The position numbers were made by a program, and so were the translations under genes. From assembly GCA_029204045.2 (NCBI GenBank), contig CM055061.1, forward strand, positions 44,726,977 through 44,790,976: a stretch of DNA of 64,000 nucleotides. The letters are read 5' to 3'. The notes under the pieces were generated by a model. It was not told the DNA's origin and made no database searches. It was given only the letters and a program-made list of their open reading frames with translations. This DNA comes from Tillandsia leiboldiana (Eukaryota; Streptophyta; Magnoliopsida; Poales; Bromeliaceae). Positions 10,613-21,552 of the stretch are shown piece by piece (within the stretch, counting starts at the first letter, position 1; the number at the start of each line of letters is the position of its first letter).

Positions 10613-12506
10613 TGTCACGTCCCGGGGGTTTCATTAAGCGGAAGACAACCACTGAAAAGAGTTGAATTTGCATATAATTTTATTTTTTTTTAAAGCGATC
10701 TCCCCCGGTGCGTGCCCAGACCCGCCGCATATACAAATCCACTCTGCAAACGGGCAGAGTCTCCTTTGTATATGCACGGCGTCCTGACTACAATATTCAT
10801 ACAAACATCCATTTAACCACAATAGCTCAGCAGTCGAGTACAAACAACTATTTTTCCATAAGTATTAACGAGGCCGACAAATTTTGAAAGGATAAATCCA
10901 CATGTTTTAAAATGGCGCCCACACGGCACCCATGTTTTCAAAGCTAGTTTCGCAATCCATAAATCCACAGAGTTTTAAAACGGTGCCCACTCGACACCCA
11001 TATTTTCCAAAACTGTTTTCGCAATTCCATAAATCCACAGAGTTTTAGAACGGTGCCCACTCGACACCCATAATTTCAAAACTGTTTTCGCAATGTTTTC
11101 TTTTTCTTTTTTCTTTGCATTTTGAAAACGACCAACCAATAGAAGTAAAACAACCATTCATCCACAAGGTATGAAAATATTCCAACATCCACGTCGACCC
11201 CACAGGGGTATCGAAATCCACAAAATAAGCTACTAACAGGTAATAAAATGAACAAGGAAAGAAAGAGTCAAAGTCTACAGCCTCGAAGGGCCAAAGGATC
11301 GCTCGTGCGGCCTCACCGTCGTCCTAGCACTCACCCCTGGACGAACCTGTCACAGAGTGGGAAGTCAGTGACCAGAAAATAAAGCACGAAAGCAACATGG
11401 GCTATAAATAAAGAAAACCGCAGTAAAACAAGAGCAACCGCCCTCCTCATCGTGCAATCGACAGTATCCCCTCCCCGTGCATAACCTGGACCGGGCACCT
11501 GCCCCGGCAAACCAGACCGAGCACCAACCTCGGAAAACCAGACCGAGCACCTACCTCGGTAAACCACGCCGAGCACCTACCTCGACGGGTCGCACCGCTC
11601 ACACCTTGGCGCCTCAAAACCCCCCACCTACGGGGGCCCCCCACTACGTCACCTCGTGGGGTAACACGGGTCATCGACCACTTTTCCGGAAAAGCACACC
11701 CTTTGCGGTGGCCAAACCGCGGGTGTGCGTGCTGCAGCCTCAGCATCGTAACCAAGTACACGAAACAAAACCAATAATAATGAACCATAGAGATCACCAA
11801 AGATTAACACAGTTAGTTCAGCAAGTGAAATATATTTACAGTTTTCAAATCCCGACACAAAACCTCAAAACAAGTACCCTTATACGTATACATAATATAG
11901 GGCACCGCGACACTTGGTCGCTATAACATCGATAAGAGCATATGATAAATGATAACGGGAGTTAATAATATTAAATGATGCAACTACTTACTCTTACACC
12001 TCTCCTACAATACCGTAATTCAAACACCGGAAAAATTCCCCACAACGAGATGTATCCTCGTGCACCGTGACCCTCGGTCGCCACAAATATGATGACAATG
12101 AAATATAATAGTAACGAGAATATGCACAAAGGGGTTCTAAGGGGTACCCACCTGAAACGCGAAGAAGAAGGTGTGCGGAAACTCCCGCTAAAACACTCCC
12201 ACCCTGTGCCCAAAAAAGCTACAGTAAAACTTATTGTTAAAAACGTCGTCGCGGTCAAAAACACTCAAAAACGGGGCGAAACGGGCCAAAAACGGAGCTT
12301 CTAGACACTTAGGCTGAAAACTGGTGCACGGGTCCAGGCGTGGACCGGGTTCACAGTGCAGAGGAGGCGGCGGAGCAGACCGGGCTCACCCCGGTAGCGT
12401 GCACCAAGAGGATTGGGCCGGGCCGGTGCACGGCAGAGCGCGCACCTGGCTCACGCGCTCCCGGTCGCGGCGGCAGCGCCGGGTGCACGCCCAGGCGTGG
12501 ACCGCG
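10613..12506 (-). repeat. 5' LTR of element B, left part
   Basis: Copy of the 4187-7367 LTR, cut at 12506 by element E. The remainder resumes at 45067 after E and its duplicated CCGCG. Contains the 67-70 bp tandem units again (from about 10893). Confidence 0.92.
12502..12506. repeat. Target-site duplication of element E, left copy (CCGCG)
   Basis: Exact match to 45062-45066. Confidence 0.95.
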
Positions 12507-13262
12507 TGTCACGCCCCGGGGTCGAAACTGCGACCCGTGTTCGCCAACAGATCCGCCACCTATGCCAACCTGCATAGGCGAAGCGTCCTTCCTGCAAGAA
12601 AAGTACTACAGCTAAACAAAATATCAGAGCTATAAATAAAAGATCTGCTGTATAACTAAAAATCAATCACTGTACAACTGGAAATAATACAATAAGTCTG
12701 TCTCCCAAAAATGACAGTCATACAATATCCTCATGTACAAGCTCTGGACTCAACCGGTAACTCCAATAAATACAACGGTGTACAGTCTCACGGTACATAA
12801 TGTCCTCACTACATCAGTCTCTCAAAAGAGGAAAAAGTAAAACAACTAATCTGCTGTAGATCACCTCTGAAGGGGTACCGCTACTCTCCAACGACGAGTA
12901 GGGATCTATCTCGCAACTCTCTCGCCTCGATCAACAATCGCAGAATCAGCAACATCCGCTAGGACTCTGCAAAACAGAGGAGAGGAAAGAAAATGAGGGG
13001 GAAAACCCCCATAGGGTGTGAGAACTACACCAAAAAGGGAGTTCTCAGTGGGTACCACCGCCAGACCCGACGGTCTGCCCACTAAGTCCTCAAAATACAA
13101 AAGCTAACCAAAACCGTAAAGACTGAAATAAGGAAGCTGGAGACCCTCAACAACTACCAAGCCTCTAACTAAAAGCCCAAAAGGGAAGAACCAAAGGGCG
13201 GTATGCAACCACCAGCACATGAAGTGCACGATCGACCCAATCGATAGACCAGTAATCACTGG

Positions 13263-13590
13263 CACTGCCTGCTATGCCTGCCATGCCTACTATGCCTGCC
13301 ATGCCTGCCATGTCTGCCCTGCCTGCTATGCCTGCCATGCCTGCCTATGCCTGCTATGCCTGCCCTGCCTGCCTATGCCTGCTATGCCTGCCATGCCTGC
13401 TGTGCCTGCCCTGCCTGCTATGCCTGCCCTGCCTGCCTATGCCTGCTATGCCTGCCATGCCTGCTGTGCCTGCCCTGCCTGCCTATGCCTGCTATGCCTG
13501 CCCTGCTTGCCTGTTCCTGCTATGCCTGCCATGCCTGCCTATGCCTGCTATGCCTGCCATGCCTGCCATGCCTGCCTACGCCTGCTATAC
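13263..13590. repeat. TGCCTGCTA/TGCCTGCCA minisatellite in LTR E, left copy
   Basis: About 330 bp of 9-, 12- and 15-bp variants of 'tgcctgcyatgcc'. Its open frames (Pro-Ala-Met and Cys-Tyr-Ala repeats) only reflect the repeat. The right LTR has a slightly different number of units (41760-42085). Confidence 0.95.
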
Positions 13591-15532
13591 AACGGTCAAC
13601 AACTCACAATGACTCTGGGACCACCGTATCCCCACACGGTTCCCAACAACACTAGCACTTGTCTAAACACAGCTACTAGACTCCACTCGGTCCCCCTGAC
13701 ACGAGTGCAACTATAAAGCAAGTGTCTGTAATAAACCCAACCTAATGCCACCAGTAGAACTGGTACTGCCTGCTGTGCCTGCCAAATCAGGTATGCCAGC
13801 CTACGCATAACACCGATAGGGGATGGGAGTCTCAAGGACTCGAAGTCTGAAAATCGCACACTCCGGAGTGGCACTCGAGGGGAGCGACCCACACGAGTAA
13901 AGTGCCTCAGTAACAAGTATCGTAAATCAGCAGGACTGGATCATGACTCTGATCAAAGTGGGAAAGCCCAAACACTAAAGAAAGCCTCGGTCCTCAATCA
14001 GATGCAAAAATACTCAAATAGTGGAAAACTCTGTCCACTAGAGAAATCAGATACCCAATCTGGTGCATAAATAAATGTCCGGTCAACCGCCCAATATCCG
14101 CGGTTGCCGCAAAGCCCCACAACTAATCCAACCTGTCCCAGACACCAAGTCCCGACTACACTACCCAGAACCCTTGCTCGAACCTGAGCAACACAGACCA
14201 CCTGACTAACAAAGAAGGAGAAAAGGAATACATGGTTTCTCCTAAGTCAAGTTCCAAAAGTAGTGTAGCAGTAAAAGATGGCCTAACTACATGTCCATGC
14301 AAGCATGCTTTGTCCTCATAAATAATAAAAGTGGGTGAAACATATATTAGTAAAGCATGCTGAAATATTCCTACTATGGTATACTAATCTCCCCCAAGTA
14401 GGTCATTCCTTGTTTACCTCTCGCTCATATCGGTTGTACAACAATATGCCTGTTATCAATCATAGAGGGGTGATATCCCCACATGTGCACTTGCATTCAC
14501 CATGATATAAGAACCTCATACAGTTACCAGATTAAGCTTACTCACCTGAAGTGCTCAATCCAAGGCAAACCTGGGGGTCGGCGAAGAGTGTAGACGCTCT
14601 CAGTCCAAAATCTGCTAAAACTGCTCCCTCGGTATAAGTTGTGCGAGCCTCGGCTCCAAACAGTTGAAAACACCCAGAATTCACTATCTCCAATTTTCCC
14701 CAGTTCCAACAGGTTCAGAATCAGTCGCGAACCTTCCTGGGTACAACAATAAGGTTCAAGATTACATTTTATTCCAAAATATCCAAGTACGTACAGTTCT
14801 GTTGGAACAGTCCCAAAGATGCGGAATTTCCACCTGCGGCAATAACCCAGAAAAATCCAACAAAAAGAGTATCGCGTTCCTCGAGTCGATACCTTCGAAA
14901 CGAGTACCTGCACGCCAAATTCCGAGCCACGTAGGCCGAGTTACAAATTCCACAACACAGGGCGCTCACAAACACACAACCATACATCTGTATTTCCACG
15001 CACAGATAAAGGAAGAAAAATCTACCTCCGGGCAAGCCTCAGAAAAATCCAATAAAAATACGGTGATAATCCTCGCGTCGAGTAGATGAAAAAAGTGTAC
15101 AGGCACGTCTCTAACCGATGCCCGGTTGCGAAGATAAAAATCCGGCAAGGTGTCGCTGTCCAGAAATTCCATCAGAAAAAGGGGTCCCAGTAAGCGTAGA
15201 AAAACTCCTCGAAAAGCGTGAAAAGAGAAAATGCCGAAGAAACCAAAATCGTAGCCTTACGTGTCGCGGATCCAACAGCGAAGAAATCGCTCGAAAATAT
15301 GGTCGGAGTAGGCCGGGGGAGCTCTCGCACCGAAATGCGACGAAGGGGAACACAAATGGACGAGCGTCGCGCCGCGCCGTAAAAATGGAAACCTCAATAA
15401 GCGTGCCACCAAAAATCCTCAAACTCTGCAAATGGATGCAGCACTGCGTGGGGATCAACTTTGCTGAAGGCCTCAAATCGTTTTGCTGCTCGGAAATGGC
15501 GGAAAAAGGGGAAAGAAGAAGGCTCGGATCGC

Positions 15533-16021
15533 TATTTATAGGCTCCAGAAACAAATCCGAAAATGACGGCCATGTCCTAAATTCCGGGCGCCCGAATCTT
15601 TCGGGCCGCTACAGTGTTGGGCCTGGCCCAACACTGTGCGGGCCCGAATTCCCGTCGGGCCTCCACGTAGCCCGCCGCACACCGCACACCGAAGCAGCCC
15701 CACTGGATTTCTGCCACGTGGCCCGCCGAACACAACACACCAAAACCATCCACCCACATCGCGCCACGTGGCCCGCCGTGGTGCCGACACGTGGCGCGCC
15801 CGAGCGCGGGAAAGCCCGACAGTGGCCATGTGCGTGCCTGTGCCGCCGCCTGCCGCCTCTGCTTGCACGCGCCCCGAGGCGGCCTGCGCCCGCTCTGTGG
15901 ACCCGGCGCACAACACCGCGCCAATGACACTCCGCCACGTGTCACCCACGGTCCACCATACACCCGCGGTCTATTCCGTGGACCAAGCCTGCAGAGCCAA
16001 CCAATCCTGCCATGCCACGTG
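15533..16021 (-). promoter_or_regulatory. Promoter region of LTR E: TATA box, inverted repeat, G-boxes
   Basis: Minus strand reads CTATAAATAGC at the TATA box. Upstream (to the right) are a perfect 12-bp inverted repeat CAGTGTTGGGCC/GGCCCAACACTG with a 1-base spacer (15612-15636) and five CACGTG G-boxes at 15715, 15765, 15788, 15936 and 16016, most of them within 'gccacgtggcccgcc'. G-boxes are bound by plant bZIP and bHLH factors, so stress or hormone response is a reasonable guess. The other LTR carries the same layout near 44034-44523. Confidence 0.75.
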
Positions 16022-16561
16022 GCCCGCCTTCGGTGCACGACGGCGCGGTGGACCGCGCACCTGCCCGCGCGCCTGCCCGCGCTCTGTGCGCTGCCCGCGC
16101 CTGCCCGCCGTCGCTCCCGTGCCTGCCCGCCGTCGTGCCGCCGCCCTCCGCCGTCGCCGGAGCTGCCCGCCGTGCCGGCGTTACTGTTCCGGCAGTGAAC
16201 AGTAAGTTTACTGTAGCCAACTCCGAAAAAAACATGTAAATAGCCCATTTTGACCGTTTTCGCGCGCTGAGTCCAAATCCGGCGTCCATTTTGCCAAATT
16301 CCAATCCTAAAAATTGCCGAAGGCTCCCGGAAAGGCGTTCTTAATCCGAATTTTCGCGCTGAGTCTAAATTTGATATCCATTGCGCGCAAAACCAATTCT
16401 AAGCACTCGACGGGGTCATCTAACTATTCTCATGATCCATTGAACACTCTGAGTCCATCTCTAGTGTCCAATTGGTGCACAAACACCACCGACGCGCCAT
16501 ATAGGCCTCCAGAAGCTGCTGGTCAACCAGTAATCACATCGTGGGGATCCAGGTGCTCACA

Positions 16562-16597
16562 TCCTCCCCCACTAAAGAAAGTTTCGTCCTCGAAACT
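16562..16597 (-). promoter_or_regulatory. Polypurine tract and hairpin of element E
   Basis: Minus strand reads AGTGGGGGAGGA directly before the 3' LTR, a good plus-strand primer. Next to it is AGTTTCG/CGAAACT with a 4-base loop (16580-16597), the hairpin shared by all gypsy elements here. Confidence 0.8.
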
Positions 16598-17358
16598 AGC
16601 TCATATCCACCTGGAGTTACAAATGCCACGGGTAGGTATCCCTCAATAACGTCTCTAGCTCCCCAAACACCATTCACTCCTCGTGATTACTCCTTAACAA
16701 CAACAACAGCAAATCCAGGATGCATAGCCCGATCGCGCAATTCCCCCATCTCACGAGCCAGAATTCGCAACGGGCGACCCTCGTACTCCAAACGATCATA
16801 GACCTCAAAGAGGCAAGTCAATCACGGGCGAGGGATCCAAAAAGACAACACTCCTGAGCTTGAGACGTGAAATACAACAGGGTTCCATCCAAAGCTGGGG
16901 GAAAACAAGATAATCGCCAGTGCAACACGCACCAAACCACAACCTGTGTCAACTCAACCAAGGCAATCCGAAACACATCCCCGCAATCATCCAAGAAAGA
17001 AGGAAGCCCTCACAAACAAGAGTCCTCACTCGGTCACTCCCGAATCCTGACCATCCGAGTGAACTACTCAGCTACGGTCTACCATAAAAGGAACCCTCAG
17101 GGACACAACCGCAAGCCATGTTTGCCACAACAGTCCACACAGCGCCAGCTGTGGAATCATCCAACTCAACCCCAGCCAGCTCTCCTGTTCCAGGTATTTG
17201 CCATCACAGTGGCCCTGTCGGGGTAATCCAGAATGCTCACTAATAACCCAACGGTAATTCCACAGTCACTATGGGAGGTATCACTCGAACTCGCAGATCT
17301 CTCTCCCAACACTGGAAATGCTAGTATTGGCGCGGTATCAGTCTCATCAACCGATTGC
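16562..17358 (-). pseudogene. Element E interior, left part (decayed pol 3' end)
   Basis: The first 250 bp on the minus strand correspond to the pol tail: a degenerate 'RILAREMGELRDRA' segment (about 16725-16780) in place of the 'RILARETRELRNRI' of element G. The remaining 550 bp should be RNase H and integrase but give no recognisable motif. Cut on the right by element F. Confidence 0.6.
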
Positions 17359-17363
17359 CAAGC
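17359..17363. repeat. Target-site duplication of element F, left copy (CAAGC)
   Basis: Exact match to 38850-38854. Confidence 0.95.
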
Positions 17364-17905
17364 TGTGGTGACCCGGATCTTTGCAGGGCTTCTACAGTGT
17401 GACCAGCAGCTTCTGGAAGCCTACGTGGCATGTCGGCGGTGTTCGCGCGCCAGTTTGGACACAAGAGATGGACTCGGGGCTTAAAATGGATCTCGTAGGT
17501 AATCGGGGGACCCCATCGGATGTTTAGAACAGTTTACGCGAGGAGTGGATATCAAATTTAGGCTCGACGCGGAATTCGGATTAAAAATACCTTTCCGGGA
17601 GCCTCCGGCAAATTATAGGATTGGAATTTGGCAAAATGGACGCCGGATTTGGAATCAGCGCGCGAAAACGGTCAAGATGGGCTAATTACTTACTGTTTTT
17701 GAGCTTGCGGGTACTGTTCATGCCGGAACAGTATTTCCGGCGATCGCCGGCGGCGGCCGGCAACGGCGGGCAGCGTCGGCGGGCGGCGGCGCAGCCTCGG
17801 GCAGGCGTTTGGCGGCCGCGGGCAGGCGGCTGAGGGCGCGGGCAGGCGGCTGAGCGCGCGGGCAGGCGCGCGGTCCACCGCGGAGGTCGTGCACCGGGGG
17901 CGGGC

Positions 17906-18367
17906 CACGTGGCGCTCTCCGGTTGGCCGGTTCAGCAGGCGCAGTCCACTGAAATTGGGCCCGGGTGCACGGTAGACCGGGTGGACACGTGGCGTGAGGT
18001 GATTGGTTCGGTGTTGTGCTCCCGGTCCACGCAACCGGTGGAGTGGGTGACCGGGGCAGGTGGCCGTACGGCGGGGCAGGTGGCCGTACGGCCCGGGTCA
18101 GCCGCGACGTGCGCGGTCCACGGCGCGACGTGCGTGGTGCACGGGTTGCCGGGCCACGTGTCGCGTCGCCATTCGCGGGCGCAGGTGCACCGGGTGCAGT
18201 GGGGGCCCGGGGGAGTAGTGGACTGGACTGTGTGGTGGACCGGGCCGCACTGTGCGCGCCCGAAAGTGGTGGGCCGGGCCGCACTGTGCGCGCCCGGAAA
18301 TTTCCGGGCGCCCGAAAATCTGGACTTAATGGGAATTATCCCAATTGTTTTCCTCAGCCTATTTAAA
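17906..18367 (+). promoter_or_regulatory. Promoter region of LTR F
   Basis: Three G-boxes, then arms GCGCCCGGAAA/TTTCCGGGCGC forming a 22-bp palindrome, then TATTTAAA 49 bp downstream. The same order (G-boxes, inverted repeat, TATA) is found in element E. The 3' LTR palindrome is at 35606-35627, unchanged. Confidence 0.7.
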
Positions 18368-19864
18368 GGCAGCCCGAGCCTCTGTTTTGGGGCTTTTTCT
18401 CCCAAACCACACCTCCTCTGCCCGAGCTCCCTTAAGCTAAGTTTTTCACCTCTAAGTGCTTGATCTTCCTGCAGAGGTTTGGGATTTTTGGGGGCACGAA
18501 TCCCGAGGTTCCCCATTTTACGGTGCGGCGCGATGTTGCTTTCTAGTGTTCTTCTTCGGCGCAGCGACAGTGTTTTGGCTCCCCTGGGCTACCTCGAGCT
18601 CCTTTTTCTGTGATTCTTGCGCCGACAGACTCCTAAGAGGTAGGGCTTCATCTTTCGTATTGATCGCGCTTTCCTGTTGCGAGTTTTTGGCACGGATCCC
18701 GAGGCAACACTGTGACCCTTTTTCTGTTTGGCTTTGTGGGACAGCATCGAGGTGTTTTGGCCATATCTTTGCGCACAAGCGTCAGCCGGAAACGAGCTTA
18801 TACAACTTTTTCATCTACAGATCGCAAGGAACGCGCTCGTATTTTTCTTTGATTTTTCTGAGATTTCATCAGAGGTGAAAATTACTGTTTTCTCAGTGAA
18901 CAGTGTACAGTTTTAATACAGATTTTTGTATGAGTGTACCCCCTTGCCGAATTTTTATCTTGACTTACCAAACTCCGATTTGGGCGTGCAAGGTACCGTT
19001 TCGAAGCTATCGACGCAAGGATTGCTGTGATATTTTTATTGGAATTTTCTGGGCACTATCTGCAGGTGATAATTTAACAGTTCAGAATTCGAGGTTGTAT
19101 GTGGTTTTAAGTGCTATATTTGGGAGCCTAGTGTAATTAGTGGACTTTGTATTGTGCCAGGAGTGTTACCGGTGTGCTGAACTTATTGGAGCAAGGGATT
19201 AGAGTTATTTGGTGTTTTCAGCTGTTGGGCTTTGGACAGTCAGCTTTTCAGGTGGGTTCCTTATTCCCGGAACCGGTGGACGGTTCTCTAAATTTTCATA
19301 TGTTAGCATTGCATGCAGGTGAATGGTACAATAGCTGGGATTGATCGGTAAGTTTAACAATGAGGATTTTATGGAAATTGCAAGTGAATTATTCACAGTA
19401 TGACAATGGTATTAATCAAATAGTCATGTTGATGATTAGTGAAAGCTTATCCAAGGCAAGGATACCCTATATGATTAATTATCATGCCATATTAGCACAT
19501 AACCTTTTATGAGGATGGTTTATGCATTGGGATAGGATTATGTAGTTATGTGCAGGTTCTACTCTGAGGAGCCATTATGGATTGAGAATTATGGACAGGT
19601 ATGGTCATTGATAATTTTGGCATGAGGTTTATTTTCTTTATTCTTCTTGAGGACAAATGCATGCTTGTATGGACATATGTGTATGGACATATAGTTAGGC
19701 CATCTTTTACTGCTGCACTACATATTGGAATTTGACTTAGGAGAAACCATGATTGCTTTCTTTCTCCTTTTTATTTAGACTTTTGAGTCATGTTGCTCGG
19801 GTTCGAGCAGAGGTTTGGGATAGTGTAGCTGGGACCTTAGGGTCAGAGACAGGGTGTGCTTGAT

Positions 19865-20140
19865 GTTGGATTGTGGGTTATTGCGGCAACCACGGGCAGT
19901 AGGCGGTTGACCGGATCTTGATTAATTTACCCAATTGTGGATTGTGGGTTATTGCGGCAACCGCGGACAGTAGGCAGTTGACCGGATCTTGATTAATTTA
20001 CCCAATTGTGGATTGTGGGTTATTGCGGCAACCGCGGGCAGTAGGCGGTTGACCGGATCTTGATTGATTTACCCAATTGTGGGTTGTGGGTTATTGCGGT
20101 GACCGCGGACTTTGGGCGGTTGACCGGATGTTGACTATTG
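19865..20140 (+). repeat. 71-bp tandem repeat in LTR F (4 units)
   Basis: 'ttgtgggttattgcgg' starts at 19871, 19942, 20013 and 20084, an exact 71-bp period. Each unit ends in 'ggttgaccggatcttgatt'. The 3' LTR has the same four units (about 37186-37450). Confidence 0.95.
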
Positions 20141-21540
20141 CATCAGATTGGGTATCAGATTTGTTCTGGTGGATGGTGTTTCCCACTTTTTGAGTACTAT
20201 TGCATCAGATCGGGGTTTTGTTAGTGGACGGAGTTTCCCACTTTGATCATAGTCTTGATCCAGTCCTGCTATTATGAGACAGTGGTTACAGAGATACTCG
20301 ATACAGTGATGCTTGATACAGTGATACTTTACTCGTGTGGGTCGCTCCCCTCGAGTGCCACTCCGGAGTAGGCTTTCCACGGTGTGAGCGCCGGGCACCA
20401 GGCAGGGTTCTTGAGTTCGACAGCAGAGCAGGCAGTACCAGTGATTACTGGTCTATCGATTGGGTTTATTCAGGCAGATACTTTTTGTTACACTCGTGCC
20501 TGGGGGACCGAGTGGAGTCTAGTAGCTTTGTTTAGACCAGTGCTTGTATTGTTGGGAACCGTTCGGGGTTTGACGGTGGTCCCATGGTCGTTGTGAGTTC
20601 TTTGACCATTGTGTGAGAGGTTGAGCATCTTGAGTCTATCCGTTCTGAGAGAGAGAGCATGGATTATGACTATAGCGTGCATGAGCCACTACTCAATAGC
20701 GAGTTAGTCCGTTTGGACGCCCTACGTAATTCCTGCCCGTCAGCGGGAGGTGGTTGTAGGTGGGCGCAGGTTTGACTGGACCCGATTTGGCAGTCAGCTC
20801 GATTGGGTCAATTGAGCACCTCATGTGCGAGTGTTGCATATCTTCATCAGAGTTTCCCCATTTGAGCATTTGGATAGAGGCATGGTAGCTGTAGAGTGTT
20901 TCCAGCTTCTTCTTTCAGTTTTACTGCATCGGTTATCTTTTGCCTCTAGTAGTCTTGGTGGGCAGATCGTCGGGCCTTGTGGCGATACCCACTGAGAACT
21001 CCCTTATTGCGTAGTTCTCACGCCCGTTGGGGGTTTTCCCCCTTTTATCCTTTCTCCTCTTTGTTTTGCAGAGTCTTGGCGGGTGTTGCCGTTCTGTGGT
21101 TGCTGTGCGTGGTGAGGGAGTAGCGAGCTAGATCCAGACCCATCTTTGGAGAGTAGCGATACCCCCTTTGGAGGAGATCTTCAGTATAGTCGGTAGATTG
21201 GTATTTATTTCCTCTTTTGAGAGACTGATGTAGTGAGGATATGATGTATTGAGAGCTTGTACACTGATGTTTTATTTGAGATATCTCCCTGTTGAGCTAT
21301 GAGTTTTGTACTCGAGGTTAATGTACGATTATCATTTTTGGGAGATGGACCTTGTTGTTTTATCTTCAGTTGTACAGTGGTTGATTTTATTCTACAGCAG
21401 TTTTATCTTTTAGCTCTGATATCTGTTAGCTGTAGTTCTTTTTGCAGGTAGGACGCTTCGCCTATGCGGGCTTGGCATAGGTGGCGGATCTGTTGGCGAG
21501 CCCGGGTCGCAGTTTCGACCCTGGGGCGTGACAGATTAGG

Positions 21541-21552
21541 TGGTATCAGAGC
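21541..21552 (+). other. Primer-binding site of element F
   Basis: TGGTATCAGAGC, complementary to the 3' end of initiator-Met tRNA, 7 bases after the LTR. Confidence 0.9.

Larger units (their letters stand above)
12507..16561 (-). repeat. 3' LTR of element E
   Basis: Begins TGTCACGCCCC, ends GGTGCTCACA. Contains a TGCCTGC-rich minisatellite (13263-13590), a TATA box on the minus strand (15533-15540), and upstream of that a GC-rich U3 with G-boxes and a 25-bp inverted repeat. Homologous over much of its length to the LTR of element F, in opposite orientation. Open frames across the GC-rich part are not genes. Confidence 0.95.
17364..21533 (+). repeat. 5' LTR of element F
   Basis: Contains G-boxes (CACGTG at 17906, 17986, 18155), a 22-bp perfect palindrome centred on AAATTT (18290-18311), a TATTTAAA box (18360-18367) about 50 bp further on, and four 71-bp tandem units (19865-20140). 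Several 60-190-codon open frames lie in the GC-rich first kilobase and occur again in the 3' LTR; they overlap on both strands and look like composition effects. Confidence 0.96.

Noticed and set aside
11477..11926. 149-codon plus-strand frame (and related frames at 5020-5431)
   Set aside because: Lies within LTR B, differs in length between LTR copies and has no recognisable domain.
13219..13716. Pro-Ala-Met / Cys-Tyr-Ala repeat protein
   Set aside because: It is the translation of the TGCCTGC minisatellite in LTR E. All three frames give repeats, and the other LTR copy differs in length.
15118..16249. Cluster of 100-270-codon frames in LTR E (and copies near 43700-44760)
   Set aside because: Overlapping frames on both strands across U3 and the TATA box. 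They are GC-driven and not shared as protein with the homologous region of F.
17690..18880. 184-194-codon frames in LTR F (and copies near 35000-36200)
   Set aside because: Antiparallel overlapping frames inside an LTR promoter region with no motif. Their presence in both LTRs only reflects LTR identity.
19865..20140. Satellite DNA or centromere repeat
   Set aside because: Only four units, and they occur at the same position in both LTRs of F, so they are an internal part of the LTR.
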